Shown here piece after piece: positions 24,681 through 34,400 of a stretch of 64,000 bases of DNA; the first letter of the stretch is position 1, and each line of letters opens with the position of its first letter. Made by a program: the position numbers and the translations under genes. The notes below the pieces were generated by a model. It was not told the origin of the DNA and did not search any database. It was given only the letters and a program-made list of their open reading frames with translations. The stretch is from Verrucomicrobiia bacterium (GTDB taxonomy: Bacteria; Verrucomicrobiota; Verrucomicrobiia; Verrucomicrobiales; Akkermansiaceae): positions 156,757 to 220,756 of the forward strand of contig JAUIJD010000002.1 of NCBI GenBank assembly GCA_030431475.1, in the 5' to 3' direction.

Positions 24681-27600
24681 ATGATTCTCAAACACTGGAT
24701 CGGGTGCGCGCTGATCGGCGTGGCGTGCGGAGCGGACTCCTTCGAGGACTATCCCGCTGGCGGTTTTGAAAGCTTGAAGACACCGCTGGGGACGTGGTCG
24801 GCGGAGGCCGGGCAGGCGGAGATGCACCGCGGGCATGCGAAGGCGGGCAATCAGTCGCTGCGGCTGGTTGGCGGTGGCGAGCAGGCGCTCGAGCTGGAAC
24901 TCGCGCGGCGCTTGACCAAGGCGGGACGGCTTTCGTTCTGGGCCGAGCGCTGGACGGCGAAGAAGCCGTTCTCTTTCCGCATCGATGCGGCGGGATCGAC
25001 GGGTGACTACGAGGAGGTGTGGAACGGAGACGGGGCGATCCGGGTCGGGGGCTTCGTGACCAAGGTCGAGGCCTCGCTGCCGGCGGGAACGGCGCGAGTC
25101 AGGATCCGCTCCACGGCACCGGAGAAGTCCGGGGTGATGATGGACCTGCTTTCGGTCGAGGAAGAGAAACCGATGCGGCTGGTGGAGGTGAATGTCGCGC
25201 AGCCGGTCGTGCCGGTGCTCAAGCGCAAGGCGATCAATCCGGTGCTCGGGCTGCGGATCGCCACCGAAGGGAACCTGAACCCGCTCGTGCTGGAGGCCGT
25301 GGAGGTGGAACTCGAAGGAACGAGCCGGCCGCAGGACGTGGAGTCGGTGAGCCTGGTGCCCGGCGAGGCGGATCCGAGCGGTGGCTTCGGCGAGCCCTTT
25401 GCCGAGGCTGATCGCGGGGAAACGACGGTCTTTTCCGGCGAGGCGGAGCTTTCCGGCGGCGACAACTGGTGGTGGGTGTCGGTGACGCTGAAGGATGAGG
25501 CCGATGTCGACGGCCTGGTGGATGCGAAGGTCACGCGGGTGAAGGTTTCGGGGAAGGTGATCGATGTGGTGGCCGGTTCGGCGCCGGGGTCGCAACGGAT
25601 CGGCGTGGCGCTGCGCCAGCAGGGCGACGACGGCTCGAAGGCCTACCGGATCCCCGGGATGGTGCGGACCAACGAAGGCACGCTGATCGCGGTCTATGAC
25701 ATCCGCTACACCGGGGGACACGATCTTCCTGGCGACATCGACGTGGGTGCCTCGCGCTCGACCGACGGCGGCCGGACCTGGGAGCCGATGCAGGTGGCGA
25801 TGGACATGGGCAAGGGTAGGGGCGATGGCGTGGGCGATCCGTGCGTGTTTGTCGATCGCGTGACGGGGCGGATCTGGATCGCGGCCTTGTGGAGTCATGG
25901 CAACCGGGCGTGGAATGGATCGGGTCCCGGACTCGAGCCGGACGAAACCGGGCAGCTGGTGCTGGTGCACAGCGACGACGACGGGAGGAGCTGGTCGGAG
26001 CCGGTCAACATCACCGAGCAGGTGAAGGATCCGGCATGGCGCCTGCTGCTCGACGGCCCGGGTGCGGGCATCACGATGAAGGACGGCACGCTGGTCTTCC
26101 CGGCGCAGTACCGGGCGGCGGACGGCATTCCGTGGTCCACCCTGATCTGGTCGAAGGACCGCGGCGAGACCTGGCACATCGGCACCGGCGTGAAGAGCAA
26201 CACGACCGAGGCCCAACTGGTCGAACTGGAACCGGGCACGATCATGATCAACTGCCGCGACAACCGGGGTGGCTCGCGAACGGTGGCGACGACCAAGGAT
26301 CTCGGGAAGACCTGGGAGCTTCACCCGACGGACCGCAAGGCGCTGCCGGAAAGCGTGTGCATGGCGAGCCTGTTGAAGTGGGACGTGCCGGGTGTCGGCG
26401 AGCGGCTGTTCTTCTCCAATCCGGCGACGACCCGCGGGCGGCACACGATGACCATCAAGGTGTCGGAAGACATGGGCATGAGCTGGCCGGAGTCGATGCA
26501 CACGCTCTACGACATGCGCAACGGGGCCGGCTATTCGTGTCTGGCGCCGGCCGACGACGGGCACCTGGGCATCCTCTACGAGGGGCCGGTGGAGATCTAC
26601 TACCTGCGGATCCCGGTGAAGGAACTGCTGGAGAAGGATGGGGCGGGCGCCTTCGATCCCGGCAGCGGAGAGCGGCGTGGGGCGCCGGTGCCGCTGGTGC
26701 CCTTTCCCCGGGAGCTGGAATGGGGTGAAGGGGTGATCGAGGGCGGCGGCTGGTCGGTGCGGGACCGGACCGGCCTTCGCCGGGTCGGGGAACTGTTAGA
26801 TCGACTGCCGGAGGGGAATCTCGACCTCGAGGTGTCGGTCGGTCCGGTGGCGGGTGGTCCGGAGGCCTATGAACTGGTGGTCGATGGCGGCGGCGTCCGC
26901 CTGTGCGGGGCGGGGGAGCTGGGCGTGATGCGGGGTCTGGCGACGCTGGCGCAGCTTTCGGCGGAGGGCAGCGTGCCGCTGGTGACGATCCACGACTGGC
27001 CGGCCTTTCCGGTGCGGGGTTTCATGCACGATGTCGGGCGGAACTTTCAGGAGATCGAAACGGTGGAGCGCTTCATCGAGGCGATGGCCTCGCTGAAGAT
27101 GAATGTCTTCCACTGGCACCTGACCGATTACCCCGGCTACCGGATCGAGTCGAAGCTGCATCCGGTGCTCAACGAGGGGTCGTCGTATCGTCCGACGCGG
27201 CAGCCGGGGAAGTATTACACCTTCGAGGAAATCCGGAGCTTGTTCCGCAAGGCGCACGCGCTGGGCGTGGAGGTGCTGCCGGAAATCGACATGCCGGGGC
27301 ACAGCGAGTACTTCGACAAGGCCTTCGGCTTCGGAATGCAGGATGCCCGGGGGCTGGAGATCTGTGCCGACCTGCTGGACGAGTTCTGCGTCGAGGTGAT
27401 CGTGCCGCTGCGGAAGGAAGGAGTCGCCATTCCCAGGTTCCACCTCGGGTCCGACGAGGTGCGGGTCACCAACCGGGACTTCCTGCCGAGGATGATTGAG
27501 GTGCTTCGCGGTCATGGCCTCGAGGTGGTGGTGTGGCGTCCGGGCGCCTTGCCGGACTCGGGGTGCATCACCCAGCTCTGGGCGGCCGGGAAGCCGGCCA

Positions 27601-28553
27601 AGGGAGTGCGCTTCATCGATTCGGCGGTGAACTATGTGAACCACATGGACTTCCTCGACGGCCCGCCGCACGCCTTCTACTGGCAGCCGTGCTGGCGACC
27701 GGCGGGCGACGATCAGGCGCTGGGGTCGGTGCTTTGCCACTGGCCGGACATCAACACCGGCGGCGAGGAGAACATCTACACGCAGAGCCCGGTGCTGCCG
27801 GCGATGGTGGCGGCGGCGGAGCGGTTCTGGCGCGGTCTGCCCGAGACCCACGAGGACCTCTGGGCCCGGCTGCCGGCGCCGGACGATTCGCGCCTGGACG
27901 CGTATCGCCTTTTCGAGCCCGACCTGATGGCGATCGGGCGTCGTCTCGGAAAGGAGTGGCCTTTTCCCTACCATCCGCAGATGGCGATGCGGTGGCGGGT
28001 GATCGGGCCGTTCCCGCATGGGGGGGACCCGACGAAGAGCTTCCCGCCCGAGACAATGGAGCGCGTGGAGGCGGTTCAGGTGGACGGAATGAGCTACGAT
28101 CCCATCGAGGTGGTAGGAGGCACGGTGCACTTCCGGCATTTCTTCGGAAAAGGCGGGGTGCTTCCGGGGAATCCGACCGAGGGGACGGCCTACGCCGAGA
28201 CGCGGATCTGGTCGGAGGAGGCGCGGGAGGTGCCGTGCTGGATTGGCTTCAACACGCCCTCGACCTCCGACCGGAGGATGGGACCGATGGTGGAAGGGAA
28301 ATGGAGTCATGAGGACGGCCGGGTGTGGGTGAACGGGGAGGAGGTCGAGCCTCCCGAGTGGACCCAGGCCGGGGCGGTGCCCGGAAAGGAGGAGCCCTTC
28401 ACCGATGAAGGCTACGCCTACCGCGATCCGACGATGGTGAAGTTCGAGAAGGGCTGGAACCGGGTGCTGGTGAAGGCGCCGCGCGAGAAGGACGGGTGGA
28501 AGTGGATGTTTACCTTCCTGCCGCTGGTCGATGAGCTGAAGGTGGAGCCATGA
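24681..28553 (+). CDS. Sialidase (GH33) - beta-hexosaminidase (GH20) fusion
   Basis: A 1290-residue secreted bifunctional glycosidase. After the signal peptide (MILKHWIGCALIGVACG) come a jellyroll-like region (about 20-165) and a BNR-associated N-terminal domain (about 168-300). The sialidase propeller follows (about 305-650) with the Arg of the RIP motif at 323 (YRIPGM) and five Asp boxes (STDGGRTW, SDDDGRSW, SKDRGETW, TKDLGKTW, SEDMGMSW). A GH20 unit occupies about 665-1080: a small N-terminal domain, RGFMHDVGRNF, FHWHLTDYPGYRIES, and the catalytic pair Asp925-Glu926 in HLGSDEV. The last about 200 residues (RWRVIGPFPHGG) are a beta-rich domain of unknown role. The order would let one protein remove terminal sialic acid and then the exposed HexNAc. 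Its stop overlaps the deacetylase start by 4 bp. Confidence 0.9.
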   Translation: MILKHWIGCALIGVACGADSFEDYPAGGFESLKTPLGTWSAEAGQAEMHRGHAKAGNQSLRLVGGGEQALELELARRLTKAGRLSFWAERWTAKKPFSFRIDAAGSTGDYEEVWNGDGAIRVGGFVTKVEASLPAGTARVRIRSTAPEKSGVMMDLLSVEEEKPMRLVEVNVAQPVVPVLKRKAINPVLGLRIATEGNLNPLVLEAVEVELEGTSRPQDVESVSLVPGEADPSGGFGEPFAEADRGETTVFSGEAELSGGDNWWWVSVTLKDEADVDGLVDAKVTRVKVSGKVIDVVAGSAPGSQRIGVALRQQGDDGSKAYRIPGMVRTNEGTLIAVYDIRYTGGHDLPGDIDVGASRSTDGGRTWEPMQVAMDMGKGRGDGVGDPCVFVDRVTGRIWIAALWSHGNRAWNGSGPGLEPDETGQLVLVHSDDDGRSWSEPVNITEQVKDPAWRLLLDGPGAGITMKDGTLVFPAQYRAADGIPWSTLIWSKDRGETWHIGTGVKSNTTEAQLVELEPGTIMINCRDNRGGSRTVATTKDLGKTWELHPTDRKALPESVCMASLLKWDVPGVGERLFFSNPATTRGRHTMTIKVSEDMGMSWPESMHTLYDMRNGAGYSCLAPADDGHLGILYEGPVEIYYLRIPVKELLEKDGAGAFDPGSGERRGAPVPLVPFPRELEWGEGVIEGGGWSVRDRTGLRRVGELLDRLPEGNLDLEVSVGPVAGGPEAYELVVDGGGVRLCGAGELGVMRGLATLAQLSAEGSVPLVTIHDWPAFPVRGFMHDVGRNFQEIETVERFIEAMASLKMNVFHWHLTDYPGYRIESKLHPVLNEGSSYRPTRQPGKYYTFEEIRSLFRKAHALGVEVLPEIDMPGHSEYFDKAFGFGMQDARGLEICADLLDEFCVEVIVPLRKEGVAIPRFHLGSDEVRVTNRDFLPRMIEVLRGHGLEVVVWRPGALPDSGCITQLWAAGKPAKGVRFIDSAVNYVNHMDFLDGPPHAFYWQPCWRPAGDDQALGSVLCHWPDINTGGEENIYTQSPVLPAMVAAAERFWRGLPETHEDLWARLPAPDDSRLDAYRLFEPDLMAIGRRLGKEWPFPYHPQMAMRWRVIGPFPHGGDPTKSFPPETMERVEAVQVDGMSYDPIEVVGGTVHFRHFFGKGGVLPGNPTEGTAYAETRIWSEEAREVPCWIGFNTPSTSDRRMGPMVEGKWSHEDGRVWVNGEEVEPPEWTQAGAVPGKEEPFTDEGYAYRDPTMVKFEKGWNRVLVKAPREKDGWKWMFTFLPLVDELKVEP

Positions 28554-29263
28554 AGATTGCGCGATTTGGCATCGACGAGGGTCCGTGGGACGCGCCGCGA
28601 CGATGGCTGGTGCTGGCGCCGCATCCGGATGATTTCGAGGTGGTGGCGGTGACGATGCGCCGGCTGAACGAGCGCGGCGGCGAGCTGTGGGTCGAGGTGC
28701 TGACCGGGGGGGCGAGCGGGGTGGAGGATGCGTTTGCCGAAGGCTGGGAGGCGAAGACCGGGGCGCGTGAGGAGGAGCAGCGGGAGAGTTGTCGGCTTTT
28801 CGGTCTGCCGGATGAGCGGCTGCGCTTTCATCGGCTCAAGGAGGACGAAACGGGGCACCTGCGCGACGACGGGGAGAACGAGGACCGGGTCCGCGCGATC
28901 CTCGACCGGGTGGCGCCCGACGCGGTGGTGCTGCCGCACGGGAAGGACAGCAACGCGGATCATCGCCGGACCTTTCGCTACTTCGAGAGGTGGTCCCGGG
29001 AGCGCGAGCAGGCTCCGCTGGCGCTGCTGGTGAAGGATCCCAAGACCCTGGAGATGCGCCTGGATCTGGTGACGGTCTTCGAGAGCGAGGAGGCGGCGTG
29101 GAAAGGCGAGCTGCTGAGGTGCCACCGTTCGCAACACGAGCGGAACCTGCGGAGCCGGGGCATCGGCTTCGACGAGCGCATCCTCGCGGTGAACCGCGAG
29201 ATCGGGAGCGGGGTGGGGGCGCGGTATGCGGAGGGGTTCGAGGTGCTCGCGGGCCCGGCTTGA
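28550..29263 (+). CDS. PIG-L/LmbE-family deacetylase
   Basis: A 237-residue cytoplasmic protein (no signal peptide). The zinc-site motif PHPDDFE is at residues 24-30, and PHGKDSNADHR supplies the later His/Asp ligands. The family removes N-acetyl groups from GlcNAc-type sugars. It overlaps the sialidase-hexosaminidase by 4 bp (ATGA), so it is translated with it; a role in processing imported HexNAc products is plausible. Exact substrate unknown. Confidence 0.85.
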   Translation: MKIARFGIDEGPWDAPRRWLVLAPHPDDFEVVAVTMRRLNERGGELWVEVLTGGASGVEDAFAEGWEAKTGAREEEQRESCRLFGLPDERLRFHRLKEDETGHLRDDGENEDRVRAILDRVAPDAVVLPHGKDSNADHRRTFRYFERWSREREQAPLALLVKDPKTLEMRLDLVTVFESEEAAWKGELLRCHRSQHERNLRSRGIGFDERILAVNREIGSGVGARYAEGFEVLAGPA

Positions 29264-29406
29264 GGGAAGGAGCATGGCGTCGGGTTCGGGGGGAGGTTTT
29301 TCCTTCAACAGGTGACAGGATTGTGATGTATCGAGAGTCATAAAATGCGCGATGAAATCCGAAGGATGCGTGGTCGCGCGCGAGCCGTGATGCTGGTATC
29401 GCGGCG

Positions 29407-31317
29407 ATGTCAGAACACGAATCGAATCCTGTCATGTCCCTGCCCTTTCAAGTCCCCGAAGAGGTCGCTGCTCTGGTGGCCCGTGCCCCGTCGTTCACGA
29501 TCCCAGCTTCGCTCAAGGATCTCGAGGATCTGGCCGTGCGCGATGCGGACGAGGCCGGCTGGCATCGGGTCGCCTACGAGGTTCCCGGGAAGGGAGTGGT
29601 GCCGGAGGTGGACGTCTGCCGGGTGAAGAACGGGATCTCGGCGAACTACGTCGAGGCCTACATGCGGCGGCGCGATCCCGATTGCATGGTGATCGGCGAC
29701 GAGCGTCCGACTGACAAGCCGACCTACCAGTCGCGTTTCGGGACCTCGTTCGATCCGCTGCGCGAAGAGACCCTGGAGTGGCTGGCGGGGCAACCGCTCG
29801 CGCTGTTTCCGTTCTCCGCGGGGATCGCGGGCAAGGGGGTGGATGCGGTGGTGGTGGCGCCGGACAACGCCGGATTTTTCGCGCTCGGACTGGCTCTGCT
29901 GCAGGGAATGCTCACGCCCGAAGAAGTCCCGGAGGGATTCTCCCCGCAGGCGGTCATCTATGTGGCGCCGCCGTTCCGGCACACGCACTTCGAAGGGCGC
30001 CAGGTGGTCGTGCACAACCGTCGTGAGGGCATCCACGAGCTTTTCAGCTACAACCTGTATCCCGGGCCGAGTGCGAAGAAGGGGATCTACGGGGTGCTGA
30101 TCAACCAGGGGGAGGCGGAGAACTGGGTGACCATGCACTGCTCGACGGTGAAGGTGATCACGCCCTACGAGCACCAGCTGATCATTTCCCACGAAGGGGC
30201 CAGCGGCGGCGGTAAGAGTGAGCTGCTGGAGCAGGTGCACCGCCAGCCGGATGGCTCGCTGCTGCTCGGGGAGAACACCGTGACCGGTGAGCGCCGGACC
30301 CTGAGTCTGCCGCAGGCCTGCGACCTGCGGCCGGTGACCGACGACATGGCGCTGTGTCATCCCTCGCTCGACAAGGGCAAGGGCAAGCTGAGCCTGATGG
30401 ATGCCGAGGACGCTTGGTTCGTGCGGGTGAACCACCTCACGCGCTACGGCACCGATCCCCACCTCGAGGCGCTGACCCTGCAGCCGCCGGAGGGGCTTCT
30501 GTTTCTGAACATCGACGCCAAGCCCGGCAGCACGGCGATCGTCTGGGAGCACACGGAGGACGAACCCGGGATGCCCTGTCCGAATCCTCGCGTGGTGATT
30601 CCACGCCGGGCGGTGCCGGGGATCGTCGAGGGCTCGGTCGACGTGGACATCCGGAGTTTCGGCGTGCGCTGTCCCCCATGCACCCGCGAGAACCCGAGCT
30701 ACGGCATCATCGGCATGTTCCACCTGCTGCCGCCGGCGCTGGCCTGGCTGTGGCGGTTGGTCGCGCCGCGCGGGCACGCCAACCCGAGCATCGTCGACAG
30801 CGAGGGCATGTCATCGGAAGGGGTCGGATCCTACTGGCCCTTCGCCACGGGACGCCGGGTCGATCAGGCGAACCTCCTGCTGGGCCAGATTCGCGACACG
30901 CCGGAAGTCCGCTACATCCTGATGCCCAACCAGCACGTCGGTTGCTGGGCGGTGAGCTTCATGCCGCAGTGGATCACCCGCGAGTATCTCGCGCGGCGGG
31001 GTCAGGCGCATTTCAACTCGAGCCAGGTGCAGCCTTCGCGCTGCCCGCTGCTGGGGTGGAATCCGAACTCGATCGTCGTCGAGGGCCGGCCCATCGGGAC
31101 CTCCTTTTTCCAGGTCAATACGCAACCGGAGGTCGGGGACGAGGCCTACGATGCCGGCGCGACCATCCTCACGGACTTCTTCCGGCGCGAGCTGGAGCAG
31201 TTCCTCACCGACGATCTGGATCCGCTCGGCCGCAGGATCATCGACTGCTGCTTCAGCAACGGCAGCGCCGACGACTACCAGAAGCTGCTGGATCACCCGA
31301 CGATCGTGGATGAATGA
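29407..31317 (+). CDS. DUF4914-like protein with PEP carboxykinase-like P-loop
   Basis: A 636-residue cytoplasmic protein that I match from memory to the DUF4914 family of Bacteroidota and Verrucomicrobiota. It contains a glycine-rich loop GASGGGKSE (264-272), similar to the kinase-1a loop of ATP-dependent phosphoenolpyruvate carboxykinases (GxSGxGKT), and long conserved-looking stretches (FRHTHFEGRQVVVHN, RCPPCTRENPSYGIIGMFH). A kinase-like or PEPCK-derived activity is therefore possible but unproven. ATG 29434 is an alternative start. None of the six palindromes lies upstream; the 143-bp gap before it has a TAAAAT at 29341 that may be a -10 element. No link to sialic acid breakdown is shown beyond position. 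Confidence 0.65.
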   Translation: MSEHESNPVMSLPFQVPEEVAALVARAPSFTIPASLKDLEDLAVRDADEAGWHRVAYEVPGKGVVPEVDVCRVKNGISANYVEAYMRRRDPDCMVIGDERPTDKPTYQSRFGTSFDPLREETLEWLAGQPLALFPFSAGIAGKGVDAVVVAPDNAGFFALGLALLQGMLTPEEVPEGFSPQAVIYVAPPFRHTHFEGRQVVVHNRREGIHELFSYNLYPGPSAKKGIYGVLINQGEAENWVTMHCSTVKVITPYEHQLIISHEGASGGGKSELLEQVHRQPDGSLLLGENTVTGERRTLSLPQACDLRPVTDDMALCHPSLDKGKGKLSLMDAEDAWFVRVNHLTRYGTDPHLEALTLQPPEGLLFLNIDAKPGSTAIVWEHTEDEPGMPCPNPRVVIPRRAVPGIVEGSVDVDIRSFGVRCPPCTRENPSYGIIGMFHLLPPALAWLWRLVAPRGHANPSIVDSEGMSSEGVGSYWPFATGRRVDQANLLLGQIRDTPEVRYILMPNQHVGCWAVSFMPQWITREYLARRGQAHFNSSQVQPSRCPLLGWNPNSIVVEGRPIGTSFFQVNTQPEVGDEAYDAGATILTDFFRRELEQFLTDDLDPLGRRIIDCCFSNGSADDYQKLLDHPTIVDE

Positions 31318-31394
31318 ACGGTGCGATGTGAAGGCGGGTTGAAGGACCGCCCGGCCCGGCCGCCAAGAGGCTGCGAATCGGTGGGCGCTGAAGT

Positions 31395-31425
31395 GCGCGG
31401 CAGGAGTCGCGTGGTCCTGCCGCGC
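31395..31425. repeat. 11-bp-stem hairpin abutting operator copy 6
   Basis: GCGCGGCAGGA and TCCTGCCGCGC (31395-31405, 31415-31425) form a perfect 11-bp stem with a 9-base loop; its last base is the first base of the operator at 31425. There is no T-run after it. It may end the DUF4914-like transcript or structure the promoter region. Confidence 0.5.
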
Positions 31426-31445
31426 TGGTTGGATGAGGGAACCGG
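31425..31445. promoter_or_regulatory. Operator copy 6 of the STGGT-N11-ACCRG palindrome
   Basis: The site reads CTGGT, 11 bases, ACCGG, ending 45 bp before the chosen GTG start (31491) of the esterase-sialidase gene. It is the sixth copy with identical spacing and the only one abutting a strong hairpin. Confidence 0.65.
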
Positions 31446-31490
31446 TTGGGTAAAGGTGGCGCGGGACCGGGATCGGGGGTTTCTTCCGGC

Positions 31491-34400
31491 GTGCGGTATT
31501 GGATCCTTGTTTGGCTGCTTGGGGGGATGGCTTTCGGCCAGACCTTGAAGGTCTTCGTCCTGACCGGTCAGTCGAACTCGCTCGGCACCCTGGCGACGAC
31601 GGACACGACGATGGACGGGGTGCCGGCCGGGGCGGACGCGATCGACGGGCAGGTGCCGTTTTTATGGGACAACCGGGCGGACGGCACCCCGGCGGGCGAT
31701 GCCGCGCTGGGCGACTCGGGCGGATGGACGACGCTGGGTCCGCAGACGGGCGGCCACTACGCCGACAACGACGACCACTGGGGTCCCGAGGTCGGCTTCG
31801 CTCGGATGCTGTGGCGGGCGGGCTACCGCGATTTCGCGATCGTGAAGGCGTCCCGGGGTGGCGGCGGGAACTCGTTCTGGGTGAAGGGCGCGGCGGACGA
31901 CCACATGTATGACCACGTGGTGGCGGCGGTGAATGCGGCGGTGGCGACCCTGCCGACGGGCTACACGAGCCATGAGGTCGCCGGCTTGCTCTATGTGCAG
32001 GGGGAAAGCAACGACGCGACCGAAGCGGACGAAGCCGACGTCCGCTTCAGCGCCCTGATGGCGAATCTGCAGGCCGACCTCGCCAACGCCGCGACGCTGA
32101 AGGGGGTCTTCGGCGAGATCGGCGGGGGATCGACGGCCGAACGCGATCTGACGCGGACGCGGCAGGCTTCGCTGGCCGGATCGAGCGCGGATGTCGGATA
32201 TGCCTCCTCGGTCGGCACCACCGAGCACGACGGACTTCACTACGATGCGGATAGTATTTTACTAGTTGGCGAACGGATGGCGGCGGAGGCGATCGGAGCC
32301 GGGTGCTTTGTCGATAAGCCGCTGCCGGCGTGGGATGATGTGCACGCGTGGTTCGTGGCGGACGGCGGCGTGCAAGGCGCGGAGGGAGTGGACCGCTGGG
32401 CGGATCTGGCGAGCGGCACGGGAGCGAGGGATCTGACGCGCACGGTGTCGGGACGTCCGGAGCGGAACTCGGTGACGGCGGCCGGCGAGGTGCGGAAGGT
32501 GATGGATTTCGATGTCGGTGACGACTTGTGGGCATCGAGCGGTGAGTTCGGTGCGCTGGACGATCCCCGGACGGTCGCGGTGCTCTGTCGCCTGCAAGGC
32601 GGCGACGACGGCTACCTCTTCGATGGTTCGACCTCGACGGGTCGGACCCGTGTGCAGATCCGCGACGGCGACTGGCAGGCCGGGGTGGGAAGCGACTGGG
32701 ATGTTCCCGAGGGGCCGACGGTTTCGGCGACCGCCGGGCTGTGGCAGCGGCATGTGTGGACCTTCGACGAGGTCGACGGTTTCACCGAGGTGACCCACTG
32801 GATCGACGGCGTGGAGGCGGGCACGAACAGCGATGTCAACTCGGGCTCCTTGCGGGGTTTCATCATCGGCGCCAACGGAGGCAGTCCTTTCCGCCATCTG
32901 GCCGTGGAGGTGGCGGAGGTGGCGGTCTTCGACAAAGTACTGGATGCCTCGGAGGTCGCGGAGCTCGACTCGGCGTGGAGCACCCGCTGGGGGGTGATCG
33001 AGGGACCGCCGTTCGGGGTGGTCGTGTCCCAGCAGAGCCGGGAGGTGCCGCGTTTTGGGTGGCACGAGATGCTGGTGATCGGGGTCGACCTGCCGGCTGC
33101 GGGGAGCTCGCTCGACGAGGTGTCGCTGACCCTCAAGCCGGGCACCCGCGACCGCATCTCGGCGGTCCGGCTTCGCTCCGGATCGACGATGCTGGGCGAG
33201 GTGGCGGATCCGGCGTCGGACGCGCTGACGATACCCGTGTCCCTGGCCCTGCCCGAGGGCAGCAGCGAGATCCTCCTCGAGATCGAGCCGCATCGCTGGG
33301 GTTCGCTCGGCGAGTCGGTCGATGCAACGGTGGACGAGCTGGTGTTCTCGGGGAACGAGGCCGGGACGGTGGTGCCTCTCGATGGAGATCCGGCCGGCGC
33401 GTTGACGCTGGCGGTGGTGCCGTTGGTCTCGGACGTGCGGCAGAGCGGTGACTTCGGCATCACGACCTACCGCATCCCCGGAATCGCGGCGGATGGCGAA
33501 GGCGTGCTGCACGCCGTCTTTGACCACCGCTGGACCGGTGGCAGCGATCTGCCGGCCGATGTGGATGTCGGCTACGCCCGGAGTGAGGACGGGGGCACGA
33601 GCTGGAGCAGCTACCAGCCCATCCTCGACTTTGATGTGAACGTTCCCGGCTCCGCCGGAAACGGCGTGGGCGATCCGGCCATCCTGTGGGATCCGGTCAC
33701 CGACACGCTCTGGGTCGCCGCGCTGTGGTCCTTCGGAAACAACGGTTACTTCGGTTCCGGTGCCGGGACCGACCCGGCGGACACGGGCCAGTACGTGTTG
33801 ACGAAGAGCGAAGACGGTGGGCTGAGCTGGTCGCCGCCGATCAACGTGACCGTCGATGTGAAGGAGGATCCGAACTGGCGGATCATCTTCCAGGGCCCGG
33901 GTCACGGTCTGGCGATGCGCGACGGCACGCTGGTCTTCCCCTCGCAGTATCGGGACGCCTCGGGGACGGTCCGGATGTGCTCGGTGTACAGCACCGACCA
34001 CGGAGCGAGCTGGGATTTCGGCTCGGGAATCCCGGACGTTTCACCGCAGACCAACGAGAATACGGCCTGCGAACTCGATGATGGCCGCCTGCTTTTTTCC
34101 GGGCGGACGCCCAGCGGGTCGAACGGACAGCGGGCCTGGGCCTACTACACGCCGGGGGGCACCGAGCCGATGCGCGACGGTTCGTGGACGGATATCTTTC
34201 GGCTGGCTTCGGTGCCGGACCCGGTGTGCCAGGGGAGCGTGATCCAGTGGACCAGCACCTTGCGCGGCGACCCGGTCGAGAAGGTCGCCTTCGTCAATCC
34301 CGGCACTTCCGGCGGGCGGGTTGATCTCACCCTGCGGGCGAGTCCCGACGCCGGGGCGAGCTGGCCGGTGTCGCGATTGCTCTACGGCGGACCCTCGGCC

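Noticed and set aside
31446..31490. Upstream TTG start for the esterase-sialidase
   Set aside because: It directly abuts the operator and adds a Gly-rich stretch before an otherwise normal signal peptide; GTG 31491 is more likely.
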